A program made the translations under genes and the position numbers. Source: Epsilonproteobacteria bacterium tcs-49 (lineage in GTDB: Bacteria > Campylobacterota > Campylobacteria > Campylobacterales > Sulfurovaceae). From it: a stretch of 64,000 bases of DNA. Positions 9,420 through 17,552 of this stretch are shown one piece after another (the stretch's first letter is position 1; every line of letters begins with the position of its first letter). The notes under the pieces were generated by a model. It was given only the letters and a program-made list of their open reading frames with translations, ran no database searches and was not told where the DNA came from. The DNA lies in the NCBI GenBank assembly GCA_002049495.1, contig LLYS01000010.1, positions 1 to 64,000 on the forward strand, read 5' to 3'.

Positions 9420-10227
9420 TTTTACTCCCCCGCACACGTTCATAGATTAAAAAAAGGAAAAAACTCACCGACGCTACGGCGATCACCGCCGCTCCGCTGC
9501 TGATATCGAAACTGTATGCCGCGTAGAGTCCGCTGTACATAAAGATAAGCGACAACAGGAAGGACAGCCCCATCATCGATGCCAGGGAGTTGGCGTAGCG
9601 CTCGGCCATAAAGGGCGGGATGGTCAGCAGCGAAATGATCAAAATCAACCCCACCGCCTGGATACTGATGATCACGCCAAGGGCGATGAGAATGATCATG
9701 ACGACATAAAAAAGTTTGGCGTTGACCCCCTGAAGCGACGCGAATTCACTATCGAAGCTAACCGCTAAAAACTCTTTGTAAAACAGCAGCGCCGCGGCGA
9801 CGATGAGCAGATCAAGCCCCGCCATGACCCAGATATCAAAGTTGCCGATGGTGAGGATACTGCCAAAAAGATAACTCATCAACTCCACATTGTATCCGGG
9901 CGTCAAATCCAGCAAGATGATCCCAAAGGCCATCCCAAAGGCCCACATCGCCCCGATCAACGTATCGATACGCTCCTTTGAGCGGTAGGAAAGCAAGCCG
10001 ATCAAGACGGCAAAAAGCACCGCGCTGACCAGTGCGCCAAGCATCGGCGCAAAACCCAGAAAGACCGCCGCACCCAAGCCGCTGTAACTGCCGTGGGCGA
10101 TCCCGCCGGCGACGAAAACCATGCGGTTGACCACCACCAGCGTACCGATGATGCTTGTGGCAATGCTTACCAGCAATGCGGCGATAAAAGCGTTTTGCAT
10201 AAACTCAAACTGTAAAATCTCAAACAT
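9409..10227 (-). CDS. znuB: Zinc ABC transporter permease ZnuB
   Basis: 272 aa integral membrane permease of the ABC-3 family with about eight hydrophobic segments. The family pattern is visible in SIIGTLVVVNRMVFVAGG near residue 25 and in AVGLILIISLLTIPPFMAERYA near 200. It forms the channel for ZnuC and the binding protein ZnuA encoded just upstream. It overlaps znuC by eight bases. The family also includes manganese permeases; the His-rich ZnuA and adjacent Fur-type regulator favour zinc. Confidence 0.9.
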   Translation of the reverse strand: MFEILQFEFMQNAFIAALLVSIATSIIGTLVVVNRMVFVAGGIAHGSYSGLGAAVFLGFAPMLGALVSAVLFAVLIGLLSYRSKERIDTLIGAMWAFGMAFGIILLDLTPGYNVELMSYLFGSILTIGNFDIWVMAGLDLLIVAAALLFYKEFLAVSFDSEFASLQGVNAKLFYVVMIILIALGVIISIQAVGLILIISLLTIPPFMAERYANSLASMMGLSFLLSLIFMYSGLYAAYSFDISSGAAVIAVASVSFFLFLIYERVRGSKNEG

Positions 10228-10930
10228 GATCGCACCCCGCGTGGATCAGCTCGACCGGACATACGTGCTCCCCGTGGAAATCCTCTCTCTTTTTCCCCAA
10301 AGGCCCGTGCAGATGCAGCTTTTGGTTGATATGCGCAATCTTGGTGGCGTAGCCAAGCAGTACGGTGGTGTCGTGGCTGACGATGATCACGCCCACGCTT
10401 TTATTGAGCTTTTTGAGCAGCTCATAAATCTGTATCTGCGATTCACTGTCCAAGCTCGCGGTGGGCTCGTCCAGCAGCAAAATATCCGCGTCGCTGCACA
10501 GGGCACGGGCGATAAAAACCCGCTGCCGCTGCCCGCCGGAGAGTTTGGCCAAACTTCTGTTTTCAAAATCCTCAAGTCCCACCGCGTTTAAAGCTTTTCT
10601 GGCTTTTGCGAAATCCTCTTTCCTGAAAAAGCCGAAGCGCTTTTGGGAGAGGCGCCCCATCAGCACCGTATCGATCACGCGGATGGGAAAGTCCCTGTTG
10701 ATATTGGTATTTTGCGGTACATAGGCAAGGCTGGTCCCCTTTGCCACGCGCACCGAACCCCGATCGGGTTTTAGCAGCCCCAGGATCAGCTTCAATAGCG
10801 TACTCTTGCCGCCGCCGTTGGGACCGATCAGGGCCAAAAAATCTTTTTTGTCGTACTCCAGGTTCACATCTTCCAAAACCGGCTGCTTCTCATAGGCGAA
10901 GCCGAGGTTTGCAATGCGGATATGGTTCAA
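10220..10930 (-). CDS. znuC: Zinc ABC transporter ATP-binding protein ZnuC
   Basis: 236 aa ATPase that powers uptake through ZnuB. Walker A GPNGGGKST (about 36-44), Q-loop in YVPQNTNINRDFP, signature LSGGQRQR near 135, Walker B ILLLDEPTASLD and the switch His in IVSHD. His and Cys residues in the last 30 positions could bind metal. Start and stop overlap znuA and znuB by a few bases, so the three are one operon. Confidence 0.93.
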   Translation of the reverse strand: MNHIRIANLGFAYEKQPVLEDVNLEYDKKDFLALIGPNGGGKSTLLKLILGLLKPDRGSVRVAKGTSLAYVPQNTNINRDFPIRVIDTVLMGRLSQKRFGFFRKEDFAKARKALNAVGLEDFENRSLAKLSGGQRQRVFIARALCSDADILLLDEPTASLDSESQIQIYELLKKLNKSVGVIIVSHDTTVLLGYATKIAHINQKLHLHGPLGKKREDFHGEHVCPVELIHAGCDHV

Positions 10931-11841
10931 TCCAGTACCTTTGCCAACGCTTTACTCATCTGCAGCAGATTTTTATCCCACTGCGGGGCCACGGGGGAAA
11001 CGCTGATCGTCTCTCCGCCGATGCTTTTAGCGATCATCTCCGCGCTTTTTTGCGAAAACTCCGGAGCGACGAAAACCGCTTTGATCCCGTGCTCTTTGGC
11101 AAAGCGGATCAACTCCATCAAATCTTTCTGTTTGGGATTTTTCCCCTCGATCTCGATGGGGACTTGCGTCAACCCGTACGCTTTGGCGTAGTACCCCCAG
11201 GAGGGGTGAAAAACGATAAACTCATCACTGCTTCTGTTTTGCAGCAGGCTTTTGATCTGCCGATCAAGCGTATCGAGCTCATCTAAAAAGGTGCGCAGGT
11301 TTGCCTCATAGTAATCCTTGGAAGCGGGATCGGCTTGAATCAGCGCCTCGGAAATGTTTCGCGCGATCACTTTGACGTTGCCCGGGTCCAGCCACACATG
11401 GGGGTCTAAGCCCGCATGGTCCTCATCATGGTGCCCGTTTGCTTCATCTTCATGGTGGTCATGTTCCTCATGTTCACGGTGCGCCCCGTGCCCGTGATCC
11501 TGCTCTGCGTGCATATGCTTTTGCATGGGCAACTTCTCTATCCCCCGGACAGCGTCGACAAAAACCGTATCCAAAGCCGCTTGTTGAAAGCGCTCCAACC
11601 AGCGCTTTTCAAAGGGGACGCCGATGGAGAAGTACAGCTGCGTTTTGCTCAGTTCCATCATCTGCTTAGGCGTAGGTTCGTAGGTGGCCGGGGAGTTGCC
11701 CGGCTGGACCATCACCTGTACCGAGACTTTGTCGCCGGCGACTTTTTGGACAAAAAACTTTTGGGGTAAAATACTTACGGAAACGGCCATCTGCGCAAAC
11801 CCCAGTGACATAGCTGCAAAAAGCAAAAGCAGTACTCTCAT
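10927..11841 (-). CDS. znuA: Zinc-binding periplasmic protein ZnuA
   Basis: 304 aa solute-binding protein (SBP family 9). A cleavable signal peptide covers about residues 1-16. The charged His-rich loop, over a dozen histidines between about 108 and 148, is typical of zinc- rather than manganese-binding members. Metal-ligand regions are NSPATYEP, LDPHVWLDP, FHPSWGYYAKAYG and the Glu in VAPEFS. First gene of znuACB plus the phosphatase. AAGGAG lies just upstream, and a dyad candidate operator is shared with the divergent Fur-type gene. Confidence 0.93.
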   Translation of the reverse strand: MRVLLLLFAAMSLGFAQMAVSVSILPQKFFVQKVAGDKVSVQVMVQPGNSPATYEPTPKQMMELSKTQLYFSIGVPFEKRWLERFQQAALDTVFVDAVRGIEKLPMQKHMHAEQDHGHGAHREHEEHDHHEDEANGHHDEDHAGLDPHVWLDPGNVKVIARNISEALIQADPASKDYYEANLRTFLDELDTLDRQIKSLLQNRSSDEFIVFHPSWGYYAKAYGLTQVPIEIEGKNPKQKDLMELIRFAKEHGIKAVFVAPEFSQKSAEMIAKSIGGETISVSPVAPQWDKNLLQMSKALAKVLD

Positions 11842-11870
11842 CTAAAACTCCTTATTAATTTAAAACATGA

Positions 11871-11895
11871 TACAATTTTATCGCAACCAAGTTGC
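11871..11895. promoter_or_regulatory. Divergent znuA/fur-type promoter region with a dyad operator candidate
   Basis: TACAAT (11871-11876) is a plausible plus-strand -10 and TAAAAT (11880-11875 on the minus strand) a plausible one for znuA. Immediately next to them is the perfect dyad GCAAC-CAA-GTTGC at 11883-11895. It would lie at the start of the regulator transcript and just upstream of the znuA -10. It is shorter than a classical Fur or Zur box, so operator function is inferred from position. Confidence 0.45.
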
Positions 11896-11909
11896 AAAAA
11901 GGCTTAGAG

Positions 11910-12269
11910 ATGACAGATTACTTAAAAAATATATTGCATAAAAACAACCTGCGCGTCACCAGACAGCGTCTGGAGATTATTGGCGCGCTGCATAAAAAAA
12001 GTACCCCCGCCAGCTATGCCCAGCTCAAAGGGGGCTTGAAGATGGATAAGGCTACCTTTTACAGAAACGTTGAAAAGCTTGAAAGCGCGGGGGTTTTAAC
12101 GCAGATAGAGTTAAGCGACGGCTGGTATTTTGAACTGACGACCCATCAGCACGCCCACTTTCTGTGCAAAAGCTGCGACGATATCAGCTGCCTGCCCCAT
12201 ATGCCCGCACTGGAGGGATTTGAGGTGGAAACGGCGCTGTTTAAAGGGGTTTGTCCCCGCTGCCGCTAA
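11910..12269 (+). CDS. Fur-family metal regulator, probably Zur
   Basis: 119 aa. The winged-helix DNA-binding domain contains LRVTRQRLEIIGAL and the recognition helix region DKATFYRNVEKLE. The C-terminal part has the regulatory metal site in TTHQHAHFLCKSC, and two Cys pairs (CKSC and CPRC) for structural zinc. Divergence from znuA makes zinc-responsive repression of the importer the most likely role. The ATG at 11910 follows AAAAGG; an in-frame TTG at 11892 lies inside the dyad and is less likely. The stop overlaps the convergent gene by four bases. Confidence 0.85.
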   Translation: MTDYLKNILHKNNLRVTRQRLEIIGALHKKSTPASYAQLKGGLKMDKATFYRNVEKLESAGVLTQIELSDGWYFELTTHQHAHFLCKSCDDISCLPHMPALEGFEVETALFKGVCPRCR

Positions 12270-14107
12270 CCGTTTTGTTCCAGCAGTTTGTCAAAGTCGG
12301 CTTTGGCTACGGCTTTACTGTAAAAAAACCCCTGTCCGTACTCGCACTCCATGGAGTTTAAAATCTCGGTGTGCTCCTCCTTCTCGATCCCCTCGGCGAC
12401 GATCTTGTAATCCAGCGATTTGCCCATGCCGATGATCGCTTTGCTGATCATCACGTCCCCTTTGTCTTTGTGCAGATCCATCACAAACTCCCGGTCTATT
12501 TTCAGCACGTCCACGGGCAGCTTTTTGAGATAGGAAAGCGACGAATAGCCCGTGCCGAAATCATCGATTGAGAGCGTTACCCCCAAAGCTTTGAGATCTT
12601 TGAGGATACGGATACTGTTTTGGACGTTGTTCATGGAGATGGTTTCGGTGATCTCCAGCTCTAAACATTTGGGGTCGATTTCATACTTTTCGATGATGTT
12701 TTTCACATCCTCCACCAGCGAACCGTGCTGGAACTGCCGACCCGAGAGGTTGACCGCCACGGCAAGGTTGTGCTTCTCCCACGCTTTGATCTCCTTGGCC
12801 GCAAGTTCAAGCACCTTTTGTCCGATGGGGATAATCATCCCCGTATTTTCGGCAAGGGAGATAAACCTGTCGGGGTACAAAACACCCAACTGCGGGTGTT
12901 CCCAGCGGACCAATCCCTCGGCGCCGATAATCTTGCCCGTTTTGAGATTGACCTTTGGCTGGTAGTAAAGTTGGATCTCATCGTCGGTTTTCAGTGCACG
13001 GCGCAGGTCCTGTTCCAAAGAGAGTTGATCGGAAAGATCGCGGGTCATATTCATCTCATATACTTGATAATTATTGCGCCCCATCTCTTTGGCCCGATAC
13101 ATCGCGGCGTCGGCATATTTGATCACCTCATCTTTGCAACTGCTGTGGTTGGGATAAACCGCGATCCCGATACTCATCGTCGCAAAAAGCGTATGATCGG
13201 CGACGTTAAAGGGTTGTTTCATCACCGTATTGATCTTTTTCGCCACCGTCTCGGCGGCTTCGACCCCCTCAAGATGGGGCAGAACGATTACAAACTCATC
13301 CCCGCCCAGTCGGGAGATGGTATCGCTTTCACGGACGACGCTTTTCAAAACGTTTGCGATCTTTTTGATCAGCTTATCCCCGATATCGTGCCCCAACGAA
13401 TCGTTGATAAATTTGAAGCGGTCCACATCCAGAAACAGTACGCCCACCAGATGTTCGTAGCGCTTGGCCAAAGCGATCGCCTCTTCGAGCCGGTCATGCA
13501 AAAGCCGCCTGTTGGCCAACCCCGTCAAAGAATCGTGAAACGCCAGATATTCGATGGTTTTTTTCGCTTCCATCTGGGAACTGATATCCATCACCGTACC
13601 GATCACTTTAACGCTGCCGCCACTCTTTTTGCGCACTTTGACCCGGGTTTCCACATCGACCATGCTGCGCTTTTGGGAGTAGAGTTTATGGCGCAGGGTA
13701 AACCTCGAGCCCTTTTCCACGGCATCAGAGAGCTCCTGCAATACCATCTTTTTGTCGCGAAAGGCGATAAACTCCAAAAAGTCCTTCCACTCCAGTCCCT
13801 CTTTGGATTTGATACCCAAAATGCGGTACATCTGGGCACTGACGGTGAGTTGGCCGGTGTTCATATCGTATTCGAAACTGCCCACTTTGGCCATCTTTTG
13901 CGATTCTAAAAGGTTGGACTGGGTTTTGGTGAAGTTTTCATTGAGGCGCTTGGTAGTGGCTTGCTGTTTTTTATAACTTTCCAGCAGCTTGTTGATCGTA
14001 TCGACAACTTGAACATATTCGCTATCTTCGTCGTGGTAGCGAAGTTTTTTGGGGTGGGCGAGATTTACCTCCTCAACCTGTTTTGCAAGCAGTTTTAATA
14101 GATCCAT
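12266..14107 (-). CDS. PAS-GGDEF-EAL cyclic-di-GMP signalling protein
   Basis: 613 aa, no clear membrane segment. N-terminal helical region (1-70), PAS domain (about 75-190) with a PAC tail ending VIGTVMDISSQ, GGDEF domain with LGGDEFVIV, and an EAL domain from about 355. The synthase active site is intact. The phosphodiesterase signature reads EGLVRW, with downstream NLSGRQF, ELEITE, IDDFGTGYSSL and AEGIE also present, so both activities are possible. Start set at the ATG 14107 after AGGGGTG; a GTG two codons earlier is an alternative. An extended -10 promoter and a strong 5' hairpin precede it. Confidence 0.92.
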   Translation of the reverse strand: MDLLKLLAKQVEEVNLAHPKKLRYHDEDSEYVQVVDTINKLLESYKKQQATTKRLNENFTKTQSNLLESQKMAKVGSFEYDMNTGQLTVSAQMYRILGIKSKEGLEWKDFLEFIAFRDKKMVLQELSDAVEKGSRFTLRHKLYSQKRSMVDVETRVKVRKKSGGSVKVIGTVMDISSQMEAKKTIEYLAFHDSLTGLANRRLLHDRLEEAIALAKRYEHLVGVLFLDVDRFKFINDSLGHDIGDKLIKKIANVLKSVVRESDTISRLGGDEFVIVLPHLEGVEAAETVAKKINTVMKQPFNVADHTLFATMSIGIAVYPNHSSCKDEVIKYADAAMYRAKEMGRNNYQVYEMNMTRDLSDQLSLEQDLRRALKTDDEIQLYYQPKVNLKTGKIIGAEGLVRWEHPQLGVLYPDRFISLAENTGMIIPIGQKVLELAAKEIKAWEKHNLAVAVNLSGRQFQHGSLVEDVKNIIEKYEIDPKCLELEITETISMNNVQNSIRILKDLKALGVTLSIDDFGTGYSSLSYLKKLPVDVLKIDREFVMDLHKDKGDVMISKAIIGMGKSLDYKIVAEGIEKEEHTEILNSMECEYGQGFFYSKAVAKADFDKLLEQNG

Positions 14108-14132
14108 CCTCACCCCTGTCGATATATTCGCG

Positions 14133-14161
14133 GCATCCCGCCGCGGGATGCACGCATTATA
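14133..14161 (-). promoter_or_regulatory. Extended -10 promoter and 5' leader hairpin of the GGDEF-EAL gene
   Basis: Minus strand: TGA then TATAAT at 14161-14156. Just downstream, where the transcript should begin, GCATCCC and GGGATGC (14133-14139 and 14145-14151) form a 7-bp hairpin with a five-base loop. There is no T tract, so it is a leader structure rather than a terminator. Confidence 0.55.
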
Positions 14162-14179
14162 TCATATTATTATGTCTGC

Positions 14180-14947
14180 TTATGCGAACATCCCTTCGAT
14201 GGGGCTGCTTGCGGTGGCGTAAGGTTTCTTGGGGATTCTGCCCGCTTCAAAGCTCATACGTCCGGCGATGACGGCGTGTTTCATCGCTTCGGCCATCTTG
14301 ATCGGATCCTTCGCTCCGGCGATGGCGGTATTGGTCAAAACCGCGTCGGCTCCAAGCTCCATAGCGATCGCCGCGTCGCTGGCGCAGCCCACGCCCGCAT
14401 CGACGACGACGGGGACGTCCACCGCGTCACGGATAAAGTCTACGTTGTATCTGTTCTGGATACCCAGACCGCTGCCGATGGGTGCGGCCAAAGGCATCAC
14501 CGCGTCCGCTCCGGCCTCTGCGAGGCGCTTGGCGATGATGGGGTCGTCGTTGGTATACGCCATGATGGTAAAGCCGTCTTTTTTGAGTACTTCACACGCT
14601 TTGATCGTATCGATTACATCCGGGTAAAGCGTCTTTTGCGTATCGCCGATCACTTCTAGTTTGATCAGATCGATCCCCGTAGCTTCACGCACGAGGCGAA
14701 AAAGCGTGATCGCTTCCTCGGCGGTGGTGCACCCCGCGCTGTTTGGCAGCATCTGAACGTTGCTGTCTTTAAAATAATCCATCAGGTTTTCCTCGTTGGG
14801 GTCGGTGATGTTGACGCGTTTGACCGCTACGGTGATCATCTCCGCGCCGCTGGCGATGGTCGCGTCGTACGTGGTTTGAAAGTCGGGGTACTTCCCGCTG
14901 CCGACGATGAGGCGGCTGTTAAAATTGTATTTTCCTATTGTTAACAT
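14180..14947 (-). CDS. thiG: Thiazole synthase ThiG
   Basis: 255 aa TIM-barrel enzyme that builds the thiazole phosphate of thiamine from deoxyxylulose phosphate, a glycine-derived imine and ThiS thiocarboxylate. Visible features: [15 protein letters not shown] at the start, Schiff-base Lys in TVAVKRVN near 43, [10 protein letters not shown] near 155 and [31 protein letters not shown] at the phosphate end. AGGAGAAG precedes the ATG. No other thi gene is adjacent and no TPP riboswitch is apparent upstream. Confidence 0.96.
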   Translation of the reverse strand: MLTIGKYNFNSRLIVGSGKYPDFQTTYDATIASGAEMITVAVKRVNITDPNEENLMDYFKDSNVQMLPNSAGCTTAEEAITLFRLVREATGIDLIKLEVIGDTQKTLYPDVIDTIKACEVLKKDGFTIMAYTNDDPIIAKRLAEAGADAVMPLAAPIGSGLGIQNRYNVDFIRDAVDVPVVVDAGVGCASDAAIAMELGADAVLTNTAIAGAKDPIKMAEAMKHAVIAGRMSFEAGRIPKKPYATASSPIEGMFA

Positions 14948-15078
14948 TGCTTCTCCTAATAAATCGTATAATTAAAACTTTATCGTATAGATTTATAGCA
15001 CAATACCCCTTTTGCAAAGCTTATTATAAGTACGCACTGGCTAAAATATTGTCAGTCGGTTCATTAAGGAGATTTGGA

Positions 15079-17046
15079 ATGAATTTTATCCCCGGTTACA
15101 ACTTTTTAAAAAACCTCAAGCTCGGCACCATGTTCGCTATCGTCATCAGCGGCGCCATGATCATCATCACCACCGCCCTTTACTGGCTCACCTACGAGAA
15201 AACCAAAACGGCGCTGGAACACAACCTCAAATCCAAGGCCAGCTCCATTTTGGATTTTGCCGACGTACTGCTTGAAAGCCGGAATGAAAAATTTTTCAGC
15301 AACCAAAGCCACGAAGTTCCCCAGGTGATCCAGGGGGAGGTTTTTGAAAAATTTACCAAGATTTCGGACGGAAAGGTACTGTTTAACCAATCCTCCAAAC
15401 ACCCTATGAACCCCAAACACAAAGCCAAGCCCTTTGAAGAGGATATCATCGAGTTTTTCAAGCAGAACAAAAACACCAAACAGGAAAGCCGCTTCATCAA
15501 TGCCGGAGGCAACGAGTACTTCGTGCTCTCACGCCCCATGATCGCCGAGGAGCGCTGTAAAATGTGCCACCCCACGTGGACCCCCGGGGACGTCATCGCC
15601 GCCGAGCACGTCAAGATCAATACCCAGCAGTTCAACGCCGACCTGGAAGAAAACCTCTATCTGCTCATCGGACAGTGGCTGCTCAACATCGCCCTGATCA
15701 TCGCAATCGTCCAGGTGCTGTTTAAACTTTTGATTTCGGACCGGGTCAACAAACTGCTGAAGATGATGTTTCAGCTTGAAAACGGCAACTTTATCCTCGA
15801 TAAGTACCTGGAGGGAGAAAACCCCAAGCTGGAATCTTCCAAAAATGAACTTGACCGCCTCTTTTTGCATTTGGCAAGGGTAGCCAACAATCTCAAGCCC
15901 GTCATCAACAAGGTGGTCAAACAATCCAAAGACGTGGCTTTTCGAAGCTCGGTTGCTTTCGTCAGCGCCAAGGAGACCAAAGATATCGTCGAAGATCAGG
16001 CCCAGTCGATCAACAACGCCAACGCCACCATAGACAGGATCATGGAGCTCAACAACGACCTCACCGGACGGATGCAGGATCTGCAGACCAAATCCAACCA
16101 CTCCATGAGCAAAGTCAACGAAGGCCAGCATACCCTCGAGGAAAACCGGGAATCGGCCAACCAGGCAAACGTGGCGATGGATGAGACGGTAACGACGATA
16201 CGGACCTTTGAAGAGTTTTCCGAAGAGATCGAAAAGACCGTCGAAACGATCACCGACATCGCCGACGAGACCAACCTTATCGCCCTCAATGCCGCCATCG
16301 AAGCGGCCCGCGCAGGAGAGCACGGCAGAAGTTTCGCCGTGGTTGCGGACAAGATCCGGGTACTGGCGGACGTATCGCTGAAAAACGCCGACGATATCAA
16401 AACGGTGGTCAACTCCATGAAAAGCAATATCGACAACATGATCGGCAACGCCAACAAAACCAAAGAGGTGATCGGCATCCTGGAAGAGAGCAGCCACAAG
16501 CTCAGCGGCAACTTCAGCGATATCAACACCGCGCTGGATGAAACCACGCAAAGCCTCTCCGAGTTTGAAAGCGAGTTTAAAGGTGAAACCAAGCAGCTTG
16601 AGGGGATTATCAGCAGCTTGAACGAAGTCACCGACAAGAGTGAAAACGTCGCCAGCACCACCAAGCAGATGCAATCGATCATGGGCGAAATCACCGACGA
16701 CAGCGCCGAATTGAAACTGCTCAGCGACGGCTTTGAAGTGGTACTGCAAAACAATCGACAGACCCAAAGGGCGGTCATCTCGCCCCCGCAACCCGCCACC
16801 ATCAGCTTTGACAGCGGGCCGACTTTTGAGGGAGCGTACGTCTTTGACGCTTCCAACGACGGCATCTCCTTTTTCATTAAGGACTCGCACAAAGCGGGAC
16901 ACAATAAATCGATGATGGATGAAACGGCGACGCTCCAGATCAAAGGAGGAACCGTCAACGGCAGTTCCAGGTTGCGCGTTCGCATCGTATACTGCAATAT
17001 GCAAAAATTGAAAAACACCGCCTTTTGCGGTTGTAAACTGCTATAA
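15079..17046 (+). CDS. Chemoreceptor with Tll0287-like heme-type sensor and C-terminal PilZ domain
   Basis: 655 aa from the ATG at 15079 (GGAGATTT upstream). Two membrane helices (about 15-38 and 193-215) bracket a periplasmic DUF3365/Tll0287-like sensor with a c-type heme motif CKMCH near 160-164. The cytoplasmic hairpin tip reads [21 protein letters not shown] (truncating at the core) followed by a divergent SFAVVADKIRVLAD. The tail from about 560 carries RQTQR and, thirty residues on, DASNDG, matching the RxxxR and D/NxSxxG cyclic-di-GMP motifs of PilZ domains. Likely role: coupling redox or gas sensing and cyclic-di-GMP to CheA. No HAMP signature is obvious. Confidence 0.85.
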   Translation: MNFIPGYNFLKNLKLGTMFAIVISGAMIIITTALYWLTYEKTKTALEHNLKSKASSILDFADVLLESRNEKFFSNQSHEVPQVIQGEVFEKFTKISDGKVLFNQSSKHPMNPKHKAKPFEEDIIEFFKQNKNTKQESRFINAGGNEYFVLSRPMIAEERCKMCHPTWTPGDVIAAEHVKINTQQFNADLEENLYLLIGQWLLNIALIIAIVQVLFKLLISDRVNKLLKMMFQLENGNFILDKYLEGENPKLESSKNELDRLFLHLARVANNLKPVINKVVKQSKDVAFRSSVAFVSAKETKDIVEDQAQSINNANATIDRIMELNNDLTGRMQDLQTKSNHSMSKVNEGQHTLEENRESANQANVAMDETVTTIRTFEEFSEEIEKTVETITDIADETNLIALNAAIEAARAGEHGRSFAVVADKIRVLADVSLKNADDIKTVVNSMKSNIDNMIGNANKTKEVIGILEESSHKLSGNFSDINTALDETTQSLSEFESEFKGETKQLEGIISSLNEVTDKSENVASTTKQMQSIMGEITDDSAELKLLSDGFEVVLQNNRQTQRAVISPPQPATISFDSGPTFEGAYVFDASNDGISFFIKDSHKAGHNKSMMDETATLQIKGGTVNGSSRLRVRIVYCNMQKLKNTAFCGCKLL

Positions 17047-17075
17047 TGTCACATGAGACCACAAGGAGTGAAGGT

Positions 17076-17552
17076 ATGAAAAAGACCATTTTGACAGCTG
17101 TCCTCGCCGCTTTTATCCTGGGCGGATGTGACGGAAAAGAGCAAACGGCGCAGACGAAAACGGCGCAGGAAAACAAAGGGGAAGAGGCAACAAAGCAAAG
17201 CACACCGCAGCAAAAGCAGCAAAAACCCGAAGCCACAACCCAAACGCCGGAGCAACCGCCCGCTCCGAAAACACAGCCGGCCCAAACGGCAGCTGCCGAA
17301 AAAACCGGGAAAGACCTCTATATGGCCTGCATCCCCTGCCACGGCGTCAATGCGGAAAAACACGCCTTTAACGCTTCAGACATCATCGCCAACTGGGATG
17401 CCAAACGGATAGAGGAGGCGCTGATGGGATACAAAAAAGGGATCTACGGCGGTGCCATGAAAAGTACCATGACCGGACAGGTCGCCAACCTTTCAAAGGA
17501 AGATATGAAAAAACTGGCGGAGTATATCAGCGGGCTGAACCCTAAGGGGTAA
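17076..17552 (+). CDS. Lipoprotein c-type cytochrome, monoheme
   Basis: 158 aa. A short signal peptide ends in the lipobox LGGC. Then comes a low-complexity Gln/Thr/Pro/Lys-rich linker of about 60 residues and a class I cytochrome c domain with CIPCH near residue 83 and a distal Met-rich stretch [10 protein letters not shown]. The domain ends LAEYISGL, as in small periplasmic cytochromes. It is likely tethered to a membrane as an electron shuttle. Start chosen at 17076 after AAGGAG. It follows the heme-sensor chemoreceptor by 29 bases and converges with mnmG, overlapping it by 11 bases. Confidence 0.85.
   Translation: MKKTILTAVLAAFILGGCDGKEQTAQTKTAQENKGEEATKQSTPQQKQQKPEATTQTPEQPPAPKTQPAQTAAAEKTGKDLYMACIPCHGVNAEKHAFNASDIIANWDAKRIEEALMGYKKGIYGGAMKSTMTGQVANLSKEDMKKLAEYISGLNPKG

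Noticed and set aside
12266-14113. Start of the GGDEF-EAL gene at the GTG 14113
   Set aside because: The ATG two codons later is better spaced from AGGGGTG; the difference is only two residues.
14700-15078. TPP riboswitch upstream of thiG
   Set aside because: The spacer between thiG and the chemoreceptor is about 130 bases of AT-rich DNA without the conserved CUGAGA/ACCUGA elements.
15529-17004. Large minus-strand open frames opposite the chemoreceptor
   Set aside because: They are antisense to strongly conserved MCP motifs and have no start signals or family similarity.
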